32,612 nucleotides of DNA, taken from contig NZ_BALE01000040.1 of NCBI RefSeq assembly GCF_000963885.1, positions 1 through 32,612 on the forward strand. The letters are read 5' to 3'. The stretch is from Tanticharoenia sakaeratensis NBRC 103193. Its GTDB lineage: Bacteria; Pseudomonadota; Alphaproteobacteria; Acetobacterales; Acetobacteraceae. A program made the translations under genes and the position numbers. Position 1 is the first letter of the stretch. The number at the start of each line of letters is the position of its first letter. The notes under the pieces were generated by a model. That model was not told the DNA's origin. It saw nothing but the letters and a program-made list of their open reading frames with translations, and did no database searches. Shown here piece by piece: positions 1 to 9,300 of this stretch.

Positions 1-52
1 AATGGGCTCACACAGGTCAGAAGCTATAGCCGTTGGTATAAGCCCAAATAAA

Positions 53-80
53 AAGCGCCGCTCCTTTCGGAGCGGCGCTT
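53..80 (-). terminator. Rho-independent terminator of the cold-shock gene
   Basis: A perfect 12-bp GC-rich stem (AAGCGCCGCTCC paired with its complement) closes a 4-nt loop. Read on the minus strand it lies about 28 nt past the stop codon of the cold-shock gene and is followed by TTTTTATTT, as expected of an intrinsic terminator. On the plus strand the stem is followed by a weaker CTTTT, so it may also stop transcription entering from the left edge, where frame 1 is open from base 1 to a TAA at 49-51. Confidence 0.9.
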
Positions 81-107
81 CTTTTACAGGCTCGCTGGAG
101 CTGAGGA

Positions 108-893
108 TCAGTCGAGGCTGATCGCTGCCGCTTCCGGACCCTTCTGGCCCTGCACGACCTTGACGTTGGTCGCCTGGCCTTCATTCAGGGACATCAAGCC
201 CGAGCGCTCCAGAGCGGACGCGTGGATGAAGATGTCCTTGCCGCCGCTCTCCGGCGTGATGAAGCCGAAACCCTTGGTCGCGTTGTACCACTTGACGATA
301 CCGCGCACTTCCTGTGCCTGCGACAGGTCGGGAGCGGGGCGGCCGGGGCGCGGACCACCGAAGCGCGGTGCACCGCCACCGGGCGCGCCGGCGAACTGGC
401 CACGCGGGCGCGGCGCTTCGGCCGTGCTCTCGTCGACGGAAATCACCTCGGCAACCTGGCGGCCCTTCGGACCCTGACCGATGCGCACCGCGAGCGTGGC
501 GCCCGGGTTGACGCTGTCATGGCCGGCGCCGGACAGCGCGTTGGCGTGCAGGAACACGTCGCCCGAACCATCGGACAGTTCGACGAAGCCGAAGCCCTTC
601 TCGCCGTTGAACCATTTCACGGTGGCGTTGAGTTCGGGACCGGACGCGATCACCTGCGGTCCGCCTTGGCGGCGCGGGGGCGCGCTGCTGGTATTACGGT
701 CGCCGAAGGTCGGGGGCGACGACATGAAATCGTCGTCAAATCCGCCGCGGCGGGAGCGTGGGCTGCGGTCGGGTCGGTTGCTTCTCAAGGGTCTAATCCC
801 GAAGTCTGTCGGCAGGGAGCGTTCAATCTGGCCCGCCGCACTGGGGTCTGTTACATGAAAGACGGCGACCACGACGGTCGATGCCTGTCTCAC
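108..893 (-). CDS. Tandem cold-shock-domain protein
   Basis: Nucleic-acid-binding protein with two cold-shock (OB-fold) domains, probably an RNA chaperone in the cytoplasm. Domain 1 spans about residues 88-154 and domain 2 about 196-261. Each carries an RNP1-type motif (KGFGFV, KGFGFI) and an RNP2-type motif (VFLHA, IFIHA). The linker (about 155-195) is rich in Pro, Gly and Arg, and the N-terminal 85 residues are basic and probably disordered. Single-domain Csp proteins are about 70 aa; the two-domain form is common in alphaproteobacteria. The start is uncertain. The longest frame begins at a GTG (893), but a TTG at 788 (giving LRSNRPDRS...) or the ATG at 725 would remove an unremarkable N-terminal stretch, and none has a strong Shine-Dalgarno. 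The gene ends at a clear terminator and looks monocistronic. Confidence 0.9.
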   Translation of the reverse strand: MRQASTVVVAVFHVTDPSAAGQIERSLPTDFGIRPLRSNRPDRSPRSRRGGFDDDFMSSPPTFGDRNTSSAPPRRQGGPQVIASGPELNATVKWFNGEKGFGFVELSDGSGDVFLHANALSGAGHDSVNPGATLAVRIGQGPKGRQVAEVISVDESTAEAPRPRGQFAGAPGGGAPRFGGPRPGRPAPDLSQAQEVRGIVKWYNATKGFGFITPESGGKDIFIHASALERSGLMSLNEGQATNVKVVQGQKGPEAAAISLD

Positions 894-937
894 CCCTATG
901 CTGTAGCATGATCGCGCGGTGCTTCACCACACGAAAA

Positions 938-960
938 CGCGAGACTTGCGAATTCTCGCG
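938..960. repeat. Inverted repeat upstream of cold-shock gene
   Basis: CGCGAGA at 938-944 and TCTCGCG at 954-960 form a 7-bp inverted repeat with a 9-nt spacer; the right arm sits inside the palindrome TCTCGCGAGA (954-963). It lies 45-70 bp upstream of the longest possible start of the cold-shock gene, in the region between it and the divergent LpxR-type gene. It could be an operator or part of a structured 5' leader; nothing in the sequence decides between these. Confidence 0.35.
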
Positions 961-1106
961 AGACCTGCCAGCCGCCGATATCGCGCCCCCTGCGCTTGCG
1001 CGGTCCCACATGCATGACCTAGAGAAGAAGTGTTACCGTATCGACGCGAATTCAGAAATGTCGTCGTCCGGAGCGGTGGTCAGGCTTTGGGGGCATTTCG
1101 AGAAAC

Positions 1107-2159
1107 ATGACAGCGCGTTGCATCCAGTTCAAACCGGCGCGTCAACTGACCGCCTCGATGCGGAAGGTCCTGCTGGCCTGCGTCTCTTTCGGTCTTGCAG
1201 CTGGCGTGACCGCAGGCGCGCATGCAACGCCTTTGCAGGATCCCTACGGGACCTGGACGCTGCAGGGTGAGAACGATGCCGTCTCGACCTTCAAAGGCAC
1301 ATCCGACCAGTATTACACGTCCGGCCTGCGGTTCAACTGGACATCCGGCACCGACAACCAGCCCAAGCCGTTCGAGGACCTGAACCATATCATTCTGGGT
1401 CAGGGCGTGACGCGCATGAGCGTCGGTGTCCAGCAGCTGATCTTCACGCCGCGCGATACCCAGGTCGCAACACCTGCGGTTGGTGACCGCCCGTATTCGA
1501 GCCTGTTGCTCGGGACGGTCAATCTTATCAACGATACGGACCTGTCACGCAGCGTGTTCGGTATCCAGTTCGGCGTGATGGGACCTGCGGGTCTGGGGCG
1601 GCAGCTTCAGAACGGCTTCCATGGCGCGATCGGCGATACAAAGAACCAGGGCTGGTCCCACCAGCTTGCGAACCAGCCCATCTTCCAGATCCAGGCGGGA
1701 CGTATCTGGCGCCTGCCGATCGTGAACCTGTACGGATTTGGCGCCGATATCCTGCCAGCGGTCTCCGGAGCCGCGGGCGACTATCGTACCTATGCCGATG
1801 CCGCCGGGACGTTCCGCATCGGGCAGGGACTCGACAGCGATTTCGGCAATGCGACGATCGGGCCGGGCACTGACGGCACCGACGCATTCGTCGCCACCCG
1901 GCCGGTTGCCTGGTATTTCTATGGTGGTGTCGAAGGGCAGGCCGTGGCCTACGATTCGTCGCTTCAGGGCAGCACGGCGCGCGACAATGCGCCACACGTC
2001 GACAAGACGTGGGATGTGGGCATGATCCATGCCGGTGTCGCCGTGATGTGGCACGGCGTCCGTCTCTCCTACAGCCAGAACTGGCAGAGCGCCGAGTTCA
2101 AGACCCAGAAGGCCGGGATGTTCAACTACGGGTCGCTGAAACTGTCGGTGAAATTCTGA
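1107..2159 (+). CDS. LpxR-family lipid A 3'-O-deacylase
   Basis: Outer-membrane beta-barrel enzyme family that removes the 3'-acyloxyacyl group of lipid A and so alters the cell surface. A signal peptide is visible (MRKVLLACVSFGLAAG... to about AHA, residues 18-40). The mature protein opens with the family pattern GEND (N56-D57), then SDQYYTSGLRF (about 66-76), and later the GPAGLGRQLQNGFHG segment around the conserved His172, followed by QGW. The C-terminus ends in an aromatic residue (SVKF), as in barrel proteins. The first ATG is at 1107; an internal ATG at 1158 gives a more typical signal peptide and may be the true start. It stands alone, divergent from the cold-shock gene and convergent with the EAL gene 21 bp downstream. 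Function is assigned by family; the exact lipid A substrate in this organism is unknown. Confidence 0.85.
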   Translation: MTARCIQFKPARQLTASMRKVLLACVSFGLAAGVTAGAHATPLQDPYGTWTLQGENDAVSTFKGTSDQYYTSGLRFNWTSGTDNQPKPFEDLNHIILGQGVTRMSVGVQQLIFTPRDTQVATPAVGDRPYSSLLLGTVNLINDTDLSRSVFGIQFGVMGPAGLGRQLQNGFHGAIGDTKNQGWSHQLANQPIFQIQAGRIWRLPIVNLYGFGADILPAVSGAAGDYRTYADAAGTFRIGQGLDSDFGNATIGPGTDGTDAFVATRPVAWYFYGGVEGQAVAYDSSLQGSTARDNAPHVDKTWDVGMIHAGVAVMWHGVRLSYSQNWQSAEFKTQKAGMFNYGSLKLSVKF

Positions 2160-2180
2160 GCCGACGCGTCCCTGGCCGTC

Positions 2181-3839
2181 TCAGGCGGTCAGGGGCATGA
2201 GCCGGTCGCCGACGGGCTGGCCGAGCAGGAAACCCTGAACCTCGTCGCAGCCATGTGCGTCCAGAAACGCAAGCTGGCGCTCCGTTTCCACGCCCTTGGC
2301 GCAGCAACTGACACCCAGCGCACTTGCAAGGCGCAGCGTGGCGCCCAGGATTTCGTCAACGCGGAAGTCGCCACCAAGGCGTTGCACGAAGCTGCGGTCG
2401 AGCTTGATCTGATCGATCGGCAGCGTCCCCAGTCGGTTGAGCGAGGAGAAGCCCGCGCCGAAATCATCGAGCGCGATCCGGGCTCCAATCGCACGAACCC
2501 GCGACAACTCCTGATGCGCAATACGTGACGAGCCGAAGGAGCGGTGCTCGGACAGCTCGATCTGCAGGCGTTCCGGCGCCAGACCCGTTTCCTGCAGGAC
2601 ATGCTCGACGAGTCGCGCCAGCCGGCCGTTCGACAGCCAGACCGGGGAAATGTTGACACAGACACGCAGCGGCTGAGGCCACCCGACGGCGGCCCGGCAT
2701 GCGCTCGTCATGCTCCAGCTGTCCAGCGCCTCAATCAGGCCAGCCTCTTCCGCGCACTGGACGAACAGGTCCGGCGAGACGGGGCCATGACCCGGTCTGT
2801 CCCAGCGGGAAAGGGCCTCGAACGCGACAACCGTCTCGCTTCCGGTCTCGATCGTCGGGAGCCAAGTGAGATGAAGGCCGTCATGATGAACGGCGTGAGA
2901 GAGATCCTGCTCGAGCGTGCGGGCTGCACGATATGATCGCGTCAGCTCTACGTTGGCGCGCTGCTCGTGGCCGCCGCCCTCCCGCACGGCCTGCGACAGC
3001 GCGGCGCTGGCGGCGCTCCGAAGGTCATCGGGCGTGTCGCCGTCCATCGGATACATGGCCCAGCCGAGCGAAACCGAGAGCCTGATTTCGAGGTCGCCGA
3101 CAATGAATGGCGCGTTCATTTGCTTGAGGATCGCAACGACGCTGGACCGTGTATTGGTCGCGCTGAGATCGGTCGGTGTGATGACGGCGAGGCTGCCACC
3201 GCCATAGCGGGCGACCAGGCTGTCCGCCGGGACCGCCGTGCGAATGCGGGTGGCCACCTGTGCGATCAGGGTGTCGACGACATCCCAGCCGTGATGCGTG
3301 TTCAGGCGCGCGAGATGGTCGATGTCGATGCGGAGGAGACCGAGCGAACGTGGGCGCTGGGCCGAATCGGGACCAATCAGTGTATTGAGACGTCGGGCCG
3401 CCTCGATGCGGCCGGCTGTGTCTCCGGGCATGCCGCGCGGTACAGGCGAAGACGATACGACGCCCATAGCACACGCGCTGTCGGCCAGATCGCGCAGCGC
3501 CGGAATCTGACTGTCGTCGAAGGGATCGCCGGGCGACGAGCAGGCGACGAGCACGTCGTTCCGGGCACTTCCGTAGGACAACGGAATGCCCGCAATCGAC
3601 CAGCCCCCGGCCTCCGGCGGCTCCAGAATGACCCCGTTCTCGGACGAGGCGATTTCGCGGATGGTCGCGACAGCCAGTGCGGGCACGGCACCGGCCGTGC
3701 GGAGCGAGATGACCTCGCCCTCGGACGTCAGGGACAGGATGCCGGCGGCGGGGCAGCTCAGGGCACGCATGGCGAGGCGCAGCACGAGAAGCGCCTGATC
3801 CTGGATATCCGCGGGAAGACCGTGCGCTGTCACGGGCAA
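2181..3839 (-). CDS. GAF-like / degenerate GGDEF / EAL domain protein
   Basis: Cyclic-di-GMP signalling protein. Residues 10-130 resemble a GAF-type sensor. Residues 150-295 form a GGDEF fold, but the signature is GGGSL (213-217), so diguanylate cyclase activity is not expected. Residues 305-552 form an EAL domain with EAL (341-343), NIS (396-398), ELSE (428-431), DD (458-459), K479, E518 and Q535 intact. However, the family's AEGVET motif reads AKGVET, putting Lys515 where a catalytic Glu is expected; the codon is AAG. That Glu acts as the general base in characterised EAL phosphodiesterases, so the protein may bind rather than hydrolyse c-di-GMP. No membrane segment is visible. The start is a TTG at 3839; a GTG at 3833 is an alternative, and no ATG is available before the upstream in-frame stop at 3900-3902. 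Confidence 0.88.
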   Translation of the reverse strand: MPVTAHGLPADIQDQALLVLRLAMRALSCPAAGILSLTSEGEVISLRTAGAVPALAVATIREIASSENGVILEPPEAGGWSIAGIPLSYGSARNDVLVACSSPGDPFDDSQIPALRDLADSACAMGVVSSSPVPRGMPGDTAGRIEAARRLNTLIGPDSAQRPRSLGLLRIDIDHLARLNTHHGWDVVDTLIAQVATRIRTAVPADSLVARYGGGSLAVITPTDLSATNTRSSVVAILKQMNAPFIVGDLEIRLSVSLGWAMYPMDGDTPDDLRSAASAALSQAVREGGGHEQRANVELTRSYRAARTLEQDLSHAVHHDGLHLTWLPTIETGSETVVAFEALSRWDRPGHGPVSPDLFVQCAEEAGLIEALDSWSMTSACRAAVGWPQPLRVCVNISPVWLSNGRLARLVEHVLQETGLAPERLQIELSEHRSFGSSRIAHQELSRVRAIGARIALDDFGAGFSSLNRLGTLPIDQIKLDRSFVQRLGGDFRVDEILGATLRLASALGVSCCAKGVETERQLAFLDAHGCDEVQGFLLGQPVGDRLMPLTA

Positions 3840-3960
3840 TACAGCCCGGACATCGAAAGACAGGCCTTGAGTGTGAATTCGATGTTCATAGGACGCACAT
3901 CAGACCCTGTTCTGGGAAATTTGACCGCCGGAACGCACGGACACGCTACAGAATATCGCC

Positions 3961-3981
3961 TAACGGGTTAAAATACCGTTA
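3961..3981. repeat. Short AT-rich inverted repeat between recG and EAL gene
   Basis: TAACGG (3961-3966) and CCGTTA (3976-3981) are inverted around an AT-rich 9-nt spacer. They lie in the 170-bp gap upstream of the EAL gene and downstream of recG, both on the minus strand. A small regulator binding site at the EAL promoter is possible; a T-tract typical of a terminator is lacking. Confidence 0.25.
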
Positions 3982-4009
3982 ATTGTTGTGAGGACAACCA
4001 TTTTGTGGC

Positions 4010-6196
4010 TCATCCTGCGCTCAAAATTCGTCCCGGCGTCGCACGGTCGAACATCGCAAGAGCCAATCGTATCGCCTGACCGCGCGGCTGTTTCAATCCC
4101 GGATCCGTGTCGATCACCCGTGCGCTGTCCTGGGCCGCGAGCGTGACCAGCAGATCCAGACGTGCGCCGGTTGCCAGCCGGAAGCCCGGCAGGCCGGATT
4201 GTCGGCTTCCGGCGAGATCGCCGCCGCCCCGCGTCCGGAAGTCTTCGTCCGCGATGACGAATCCGTCCTCGGTGTCACGCAGAAGCGCCAGACGCCGCCG
4301 CCCGGTCTGCGCGGCCTGTTCATCGAAGAGCAGCAGGCAGAAGGACTGTGCGTGGCCGCGTCCGACCCGTCCGCGAAGCTGATGCAGCTGAGCGAGTCCG
4401 AATCGCTCTGCATGCTCGATCACCATGACGGAGGCGCTTGGAATGTCCACACCGACCTCGATGACGGTCGTCGCCACCAGGCAGCGCGTACGGCCCTCGC
4501 GAAACGCCAGCAGCGCGTCTTCACGCACCGCGATGTCCTGCCGTCCGTGAGCAAGCCCGATCCCGTCCGCGCCCAGCTTGGGGAAGATCTGCGTCAGCGA
4601 CGCCCAGCGCGCCTCGGCCGCGGCGGCGTCCAGTTTGGCGCTTTCCTCGATCAGGGGACAGACCCAGAAGACCTGCACGCCCTGCGCCAGCGCACGACCG
4701 ATGCCGGCCGTGACCTCGTTCAGCGAGGCCATCGGATGAATGGACGTTCTGACCGGCGAGCGGCCCGGCGGCTTTTCGTCCAGGCGGCTGACCTGCATGT
4801 CGCCCCATTGGGTCAGCAACAATGTGCGAGGAATAGGGGTCGCGGTCATTACGAGGATGTCGGCAGGCACGCCTGCCGACCCATCGGCACGCAACAGGCC
4901 CTTTGCGCCAAGGGCGAGGCGTTGTTCCACGCCGAAACGATGCTGCTCGTCGATGACGGCGAGCCCGAGATCGGCGAACGCGACCTTGTCCTGGAACAGG
5001 GCGTGCGTGCCGACGACGATCCGCGCACGGCCATCAGCGATCCGCGCCAGAGCCTCCCGTCGCATACGACCGGTCACGCTCCCGCTGAGGAAGGCAACCT
5101 CTGTCGGGCATAGGCGCTCGAGCGTTGCGAAATGCTGGCGGGCCAGGATTTCGGTGGGCGCCATCAGGGCTGCCTGCGCGCCCGATTCGACCGCCTGCAA
5201 CATGGCGAGGGCTGCGACCAGTGTCTTACCCGCGCCGACATCGCCTTGCAGCAGGCGCATCATCTGCCGCGGCTGGGCCATGTCGTGGCCGATCTGTCCG
5301 ACCGCGCGCGTTTGCGCGCCGGTGGGGGCGAAGCCGAAGCGGCGGAGCGCTTCCGTGCGCAGTGTCCCGTTGCCCGACATGGCGCGTCCGGCGCGATTGC
5401 GGGCGGCGACACGGGCGAGCGCCAGACAGAGCTGGTCCGCCAGCACTTCGTCGCAGGCGAGGCGTGACCGCGCACGCTCCGAAATGCTGGCCCAGTGCGT
5501 GGCATCGAGCACCTCGCGCACAGCACCGGGCGACTGAAGGATCCGGATGGCCTGGGCAAAACCGGGCCATCGCCGGCGCCGGACGAGCTCCTTGTCCAGC
5601 CACTCCGGAAGCGCTTCCGGTAGGCAGGCCAGCGCACGACGCATGGCGTTCGCGATTGAGGAGTGAAACACGCCTGCCGTCAGCGGCCAGACAGGATCCA
5701 GCAGCGGGATCCTCTCGATCTGTGCCGCCGGCACCACATAGTCCGGACTGCGAAAGACGATCCGGCCGGCGTACAGGTCGAACGGTCCGGACACGGCGAT
5801 GACATCCCCCGCGCGCAGCCTGCGTGCCGCGTTTGGCCCGAAGAAGACGAGTTCGGCTTCGTCGGTTTCGTCGCGGACATGGACCCGAAGCGGTTGTCTG
5901 GGTCGTGCAGGGTGCGAAACCCCGGTGATTGTCGCGGTCACGGTCAGAACGGCGCCCGGCTGTCGCGCGTTTCGGGCCACGGACAGCATTACCGTGTCGC
6001 GACGGTCGATGACATCGGTCGGCAGGTGGAAGAGCAGGTCGACGACGCGGTTGCCGCCGACGAGCTTCGTCAGCAGCGGGGCCAGGCGGGGTGGGATGCC
6101 CGTGAGCCCGGACAGCGGCGCGAGCAGGGGCGCGATTTCGGCGACGGGATCGCGAATCGTGGCCGGCTGTACGTCCGGGATGGGCTGACAGGTCAT
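4010..6196 (-). CDS. recG: ATP-dependent DNA helicase RecG
   Basis: Branch-migration helicase that regresses stalled replication forks and processes recombination intermediates. The 728-aa protein shows the N-terminal OB-fold wedge domain (VHVRDETDEAELVFFG, about residues 105-120), Walker A GDVGAGKT (about 318-325), the DEQH box (about 416-419, DEQHRFGVEQR), the TATPIPRT motif III region, and the C-terminal VIEVGVDIPSA and QLRGRVGRG motifs of RecG-like helicases. I take the ATG at 6196 (MTCQPIPD...), because the 84 residues upstream in the same frame look non-coding and lie across the divergent mfd start. The length matches the family (about 690-730 aa). It is divergent from mfd with 111 bp between the starts. 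A sigma70-like promoter sits so close that the transcript may be leaderless. Confidence 0.97.
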   Translation of the reverse strand: MTCQPIPDVQPATIRDPVAEIAPLLAPLSGLTGIPPRLAPLLTKLVGGNRVVDLLFHLPTDVIDRRDTVMLSVARNARQPGAVLTVTATITGVSHPARPRQPLRVHVRDETDEAELVFFGPNAARRLRAGDVIAVSGPFDLYAGRIVFRSPDYVVPAAQIERIPLLDPVWPLTAGVFHSSIANAMRRALACLPEALPEWLDKELVRRRRWPGFAQAIRILQSPGAVREVLDATHWASISERARSRLACDEVLADQLCLALARVAARNRAGRAMSGNGTLRTEALRRFGFAPTGAQTRAVGQIGHDMAQPRQMMRLLQGDVGAGKTLVAALAMLQAVESGAQAALMAPTEILARQHFATLERLCPTEVAFLSGSVTGRMRREALARIADGRARIVVGTHALFQDKVAFADLGLAVIDEQHRFGVEQRLALGAKGLLRADGSAGVPADILVMTATPIPRTLLLTQWGDMQVSRLDEKPPGRSPVRTSIHPMASLNEVTAGIGRALAQGVQVFWVCPLIEESAKLDAAAAEARWASLTQIFPKLGADGIGLAHGRQDIAVREDALLAFREGRTRCLVATTVIEVGVDIPSASVMVIEHAERFGLAQLHQLRGRVGRGHAQSFCLLLFDEQAAQTGRRRLALLRDTEDGFVIADEDFRTRGGGDLAGSRQSGLPGFRLATGARLDLLVTLAAQDSARVIDTDPGLKQPRGQAIRLALAMFDRATPGRILSAG

Positions 6197-6205
6197 GGCG
6201 GCAAG

Positions 6206-6233
6206 GCTATAGGACAACGCCGGAATGGAACAA
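6206..6233 (-). promoter_or_regulatory. Candidate recG promoter, near-leaderless
   Basis: On the minus strand, TTGTTC (6233-6228) and TATAGC (6211-6206) are separated by 16 nt, close to sigma70 -35 and -10 elements. The -10 element ends only 9 nt before the recG ATG (6196), so transcription would begin at or within a few bases of the start codon. No Shine-Dalgarno is visible in front of that ATG, which fits a leaderless message. This is a pattern match only. Confidence 0.4.
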
Positions 6234-6307
6234 AACGAAACCGTGGCCAGGGCGCGGATATGCCGCGTGGCATCGGCCCGAGACGAATGGCAGGCAAAGA
6301 GCGCACG

Positions 6308-9300
6308 ATGAGCGAGACGGAACTGACGTTCGGCCATCTCGAGGCTGACCGCTCGATGTGGGGCCCGACGGTCTGGGGGGTGCCGGACGGCTATGTGCCG
6401 CTTCTCCTCCGGCGGCGTGTCGGCGAGCACGACGGCCCGGTGGTACACGTCGCACGGGACGACGCGGCAATGGCTGCCATTGCCGAAATCCTGTCATTCG
6501 CGGCGCCCGAGATCGAGGTTGTCCGCTTTCCCGCGTGGGACTGCCTGCCGTATGACCGGGTCTCGCCGAACCCCGCGATCGTTGCCGAGCGCGCCGGCGC
6601 ACTGACGCGGCTGCTGGAACCAGCACCTGCGGGGCGCATCGTCCTGACCACGATCGGTGCGCTGATCCAGCGTGTGCCGCCGCGTGCCGCCTATGCGGGA
6701 CAGTCATTGTCCGTGGCTGCAGGGGAGACCCTCGATCAGGCCTTCCTGATGGAGCTGCTGGTCGCCAATGGCTACAGCCGCACGGATACAGTCATGGAGC
6801 CGGGCGAGTTCGCGACGCGGGGCGGCATCTTCGATCTGTTTCCCGCAGCCGAATCCGAGCCGGTCCGTCTCGATCTCTTTGGTGACGAGGTCGAGAACAT
6901 CCGGCGGTTCGATGTGACGACGCAGCGGTCCACGGAAGCGATCGATCGCCTCATCCTGCGTCCCGTGGCCGAATTCGCGCTCGACGCTGCCAGTGTCAGC
7001 CGGTTCCGTACAGGCTATCGCGAGGCCTTCGGCAGTGCCGCGATGGGCGACGTGCTGTACGAGAACGTCTCCGACCAGCGTCGCTATCCAGGGATCGAGC
7101 ACTACCTTCCGCTGTTCCACGACAAGATGGAAACGCTGCTCGACTACCTGCCGGGCGCCTTCATCAGCTTCGATCAGCAGGCGCCGGAGGCGTTCGCGCG
7201 GCGGATCGAGATGATCGCCGATCACTACGAAGCGCGTCGCACGCCTGCGCGCGAGGGCGAGATGCCATACCGGCCGCTGCTGCCGTCGGCGCTCTATCTC
7301 GATCGGGTCGATCTGCGCGAGACGCTGGCGCGCGGGCCGTGTGCCCTGTTCAGCCCCTTCGCACAAGCCGAAGGCGCGTCGGGGATCGACGCTGGCGGGC
7401 GGCCCGCGCCGATCTTCGCGCAGAGCACGAAGGATCGTGCGGCCAGCGAAGGTGGGCGGGAAAACGTCTTTCCGTTCCTTGCGGAGCGGGCTGCGGCATG
7501 GGCCCAGCAGCGCCGGGCGACGTTCGTCACAGCGTGGACACGCGGCTCGCGCGAGCGGATCGCCAGCCTTCTGCGCGAACATGGCATAGCGAGCGCGTTC
7601 TGCGACGACTGGGCGCAGGTGCGCGCCCTGCCACCGGGACCGGCCGCGAAGCCCGTGATCGGCCTCGTGCTGCTCGGGCTCGATCGCGGTTTCGTTGCCG
7701 ACGACATGGCGTTCGTCTCCGAGCAGGACCTGCTGGGCGAGCGAATCGCGCGGCCGCAGCGCAAGCGCCGCCGGGCGGCACAGTTCATTTCGGAAGCCTC
7801 CGAGATCGCGGAAGGCGATCTGGTCGTCCATCAGGACTACGGCATCGGACGCTACGAAGGGCTCGAGACCGTGAGCGTCGGCACCGCGCCGCACGACTGT
7901 CTGCGGCTGCTGTATGATGGCGGCCAGAAGCTGTTCCTGCCGGTAGAGAATATCGAACTGCTGTCGCGTTTCGGTTCGGAGCAGTCGGGTGTCGCACTCG
8001 ACAAGCTCGGCGGCATGGCCTGGCAGGCCCGCAAGTCCAAGATGAAGTCGCGTATCCGCGACATGGCGGGCGAACTGATCCGGACGGCGGCCATGCGCGC
8101 CATGCGTGACGCGCCGACGCTCGCGCCGGCGGAAGGTCTGTGGGACGAGTTCTGCGCCCGCTTCCCGTTCGTGGAGACCGATGACCAGAGCCGCGCGATC
8201 GCGGATGTTCTGGAGGATATGTCGGCGGGCCGTCCCATGGATCGGCTCGTCTGCGGGGATGTGGGCTTCGGCAAGACCGAGGTGGCGCTGCGCGCCGCAT
8301 TCGTCGCTGCCCTGTCGGGTGTCCAGGTTGCGGTGGTGGTGCCCACGACGCTGCTCGCGCGCCAGCATTTCCGCACCTTCACCGCGCGCTTCGATGGCTT
8401 TCCGGTCCGGATCGGGCAGCTGTCGCGTCTGGCAACCGCCAAGGAGGCCTCTGAGACGCGCAAGGGGCTGGCTGACGGCACGGTGGACATCGTGGTCGGA
8501 ACCCATGCGCTGTTGGCTAAGACGATCTCCTTCGCCGATCTCGGCCTGCTCATCATCGACGAGGAGCAGCATTTCGGCGTCGGTCACAAGGAAAAGCTCA
8601 AGGCGCTGCGCGAGGATGTGCACGTGCTGACGCTCTCGGCAACGCCGCTGCCGCGCACGCTCCAGCTCTCGCTGACCGGCGTGCGGGAAATGAGCCTGAT
8701 CGCGACCCCGCCGACGGACCGCCTTGCGGTGCGCACGTTCATCACGCCGTTCGACAGCGTGATGATCCGCGAGGCGATCCAGCGCGAGCGGTTCCGTGGC
8801 GGGCAGATCTTCTGCGTGGTCCCGCGGATCGAGGACATGGACCGCATGGCGGCCCGCCTGACCGAAATCGTGCCGGATGCGAAGACGGTGCAGGCGCATG
8901 GACGCCTCACACCTTCCGAGCTGGAACGGGTCATGACCGAGTTCTCGGAAGGCCGGTATGACATCCTGCTGTCGACCAACATCGTCGAGAGCGGGCTCGA
9001 CATGCCCGCCGTCAATACGCTCATCATCCACCGGGCGGACATGTTCGGTCTGGGCCAGCTCTATCAGCTCCGCGGGCGGGTCGGGCGCGGCAAGCAGCGC
9101 GGCTATGCCTATCTGACCTGGCCGCAGACCCGCAGCCTGTCGCCGGCGTCGGAAAAGCGGCTCGAAGTCATGCAGACGCTCGACACGCTGGGGGCCGGGT
9201 TCACGCTGGCCTCGCACGATCTCGACCTGCGCGGCGCGGGCAATCTGCTGGGCGACGAGCAGTCCGGGCATATCAAGGAGGTTGGCATCGAGCTGTATCA

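Noticed and set aside
1-51. Possible 3' end of a plus-strand gene (frame 1 open to TAA at 49-51).
   Set aside because: Only 16 codons are visible and no family can be recognised, so it is not listed as a gene.
2170-2194. Hairpin CCCTGGCCG/CGGTCAGGG between the convergent LpxR-type and EAL genes.
   Set aside because: It overlaps the end of the EAL coding sequence, has a mismatch-type wobble pair and no T-tract on either strand, so it is not a convincing terminator.
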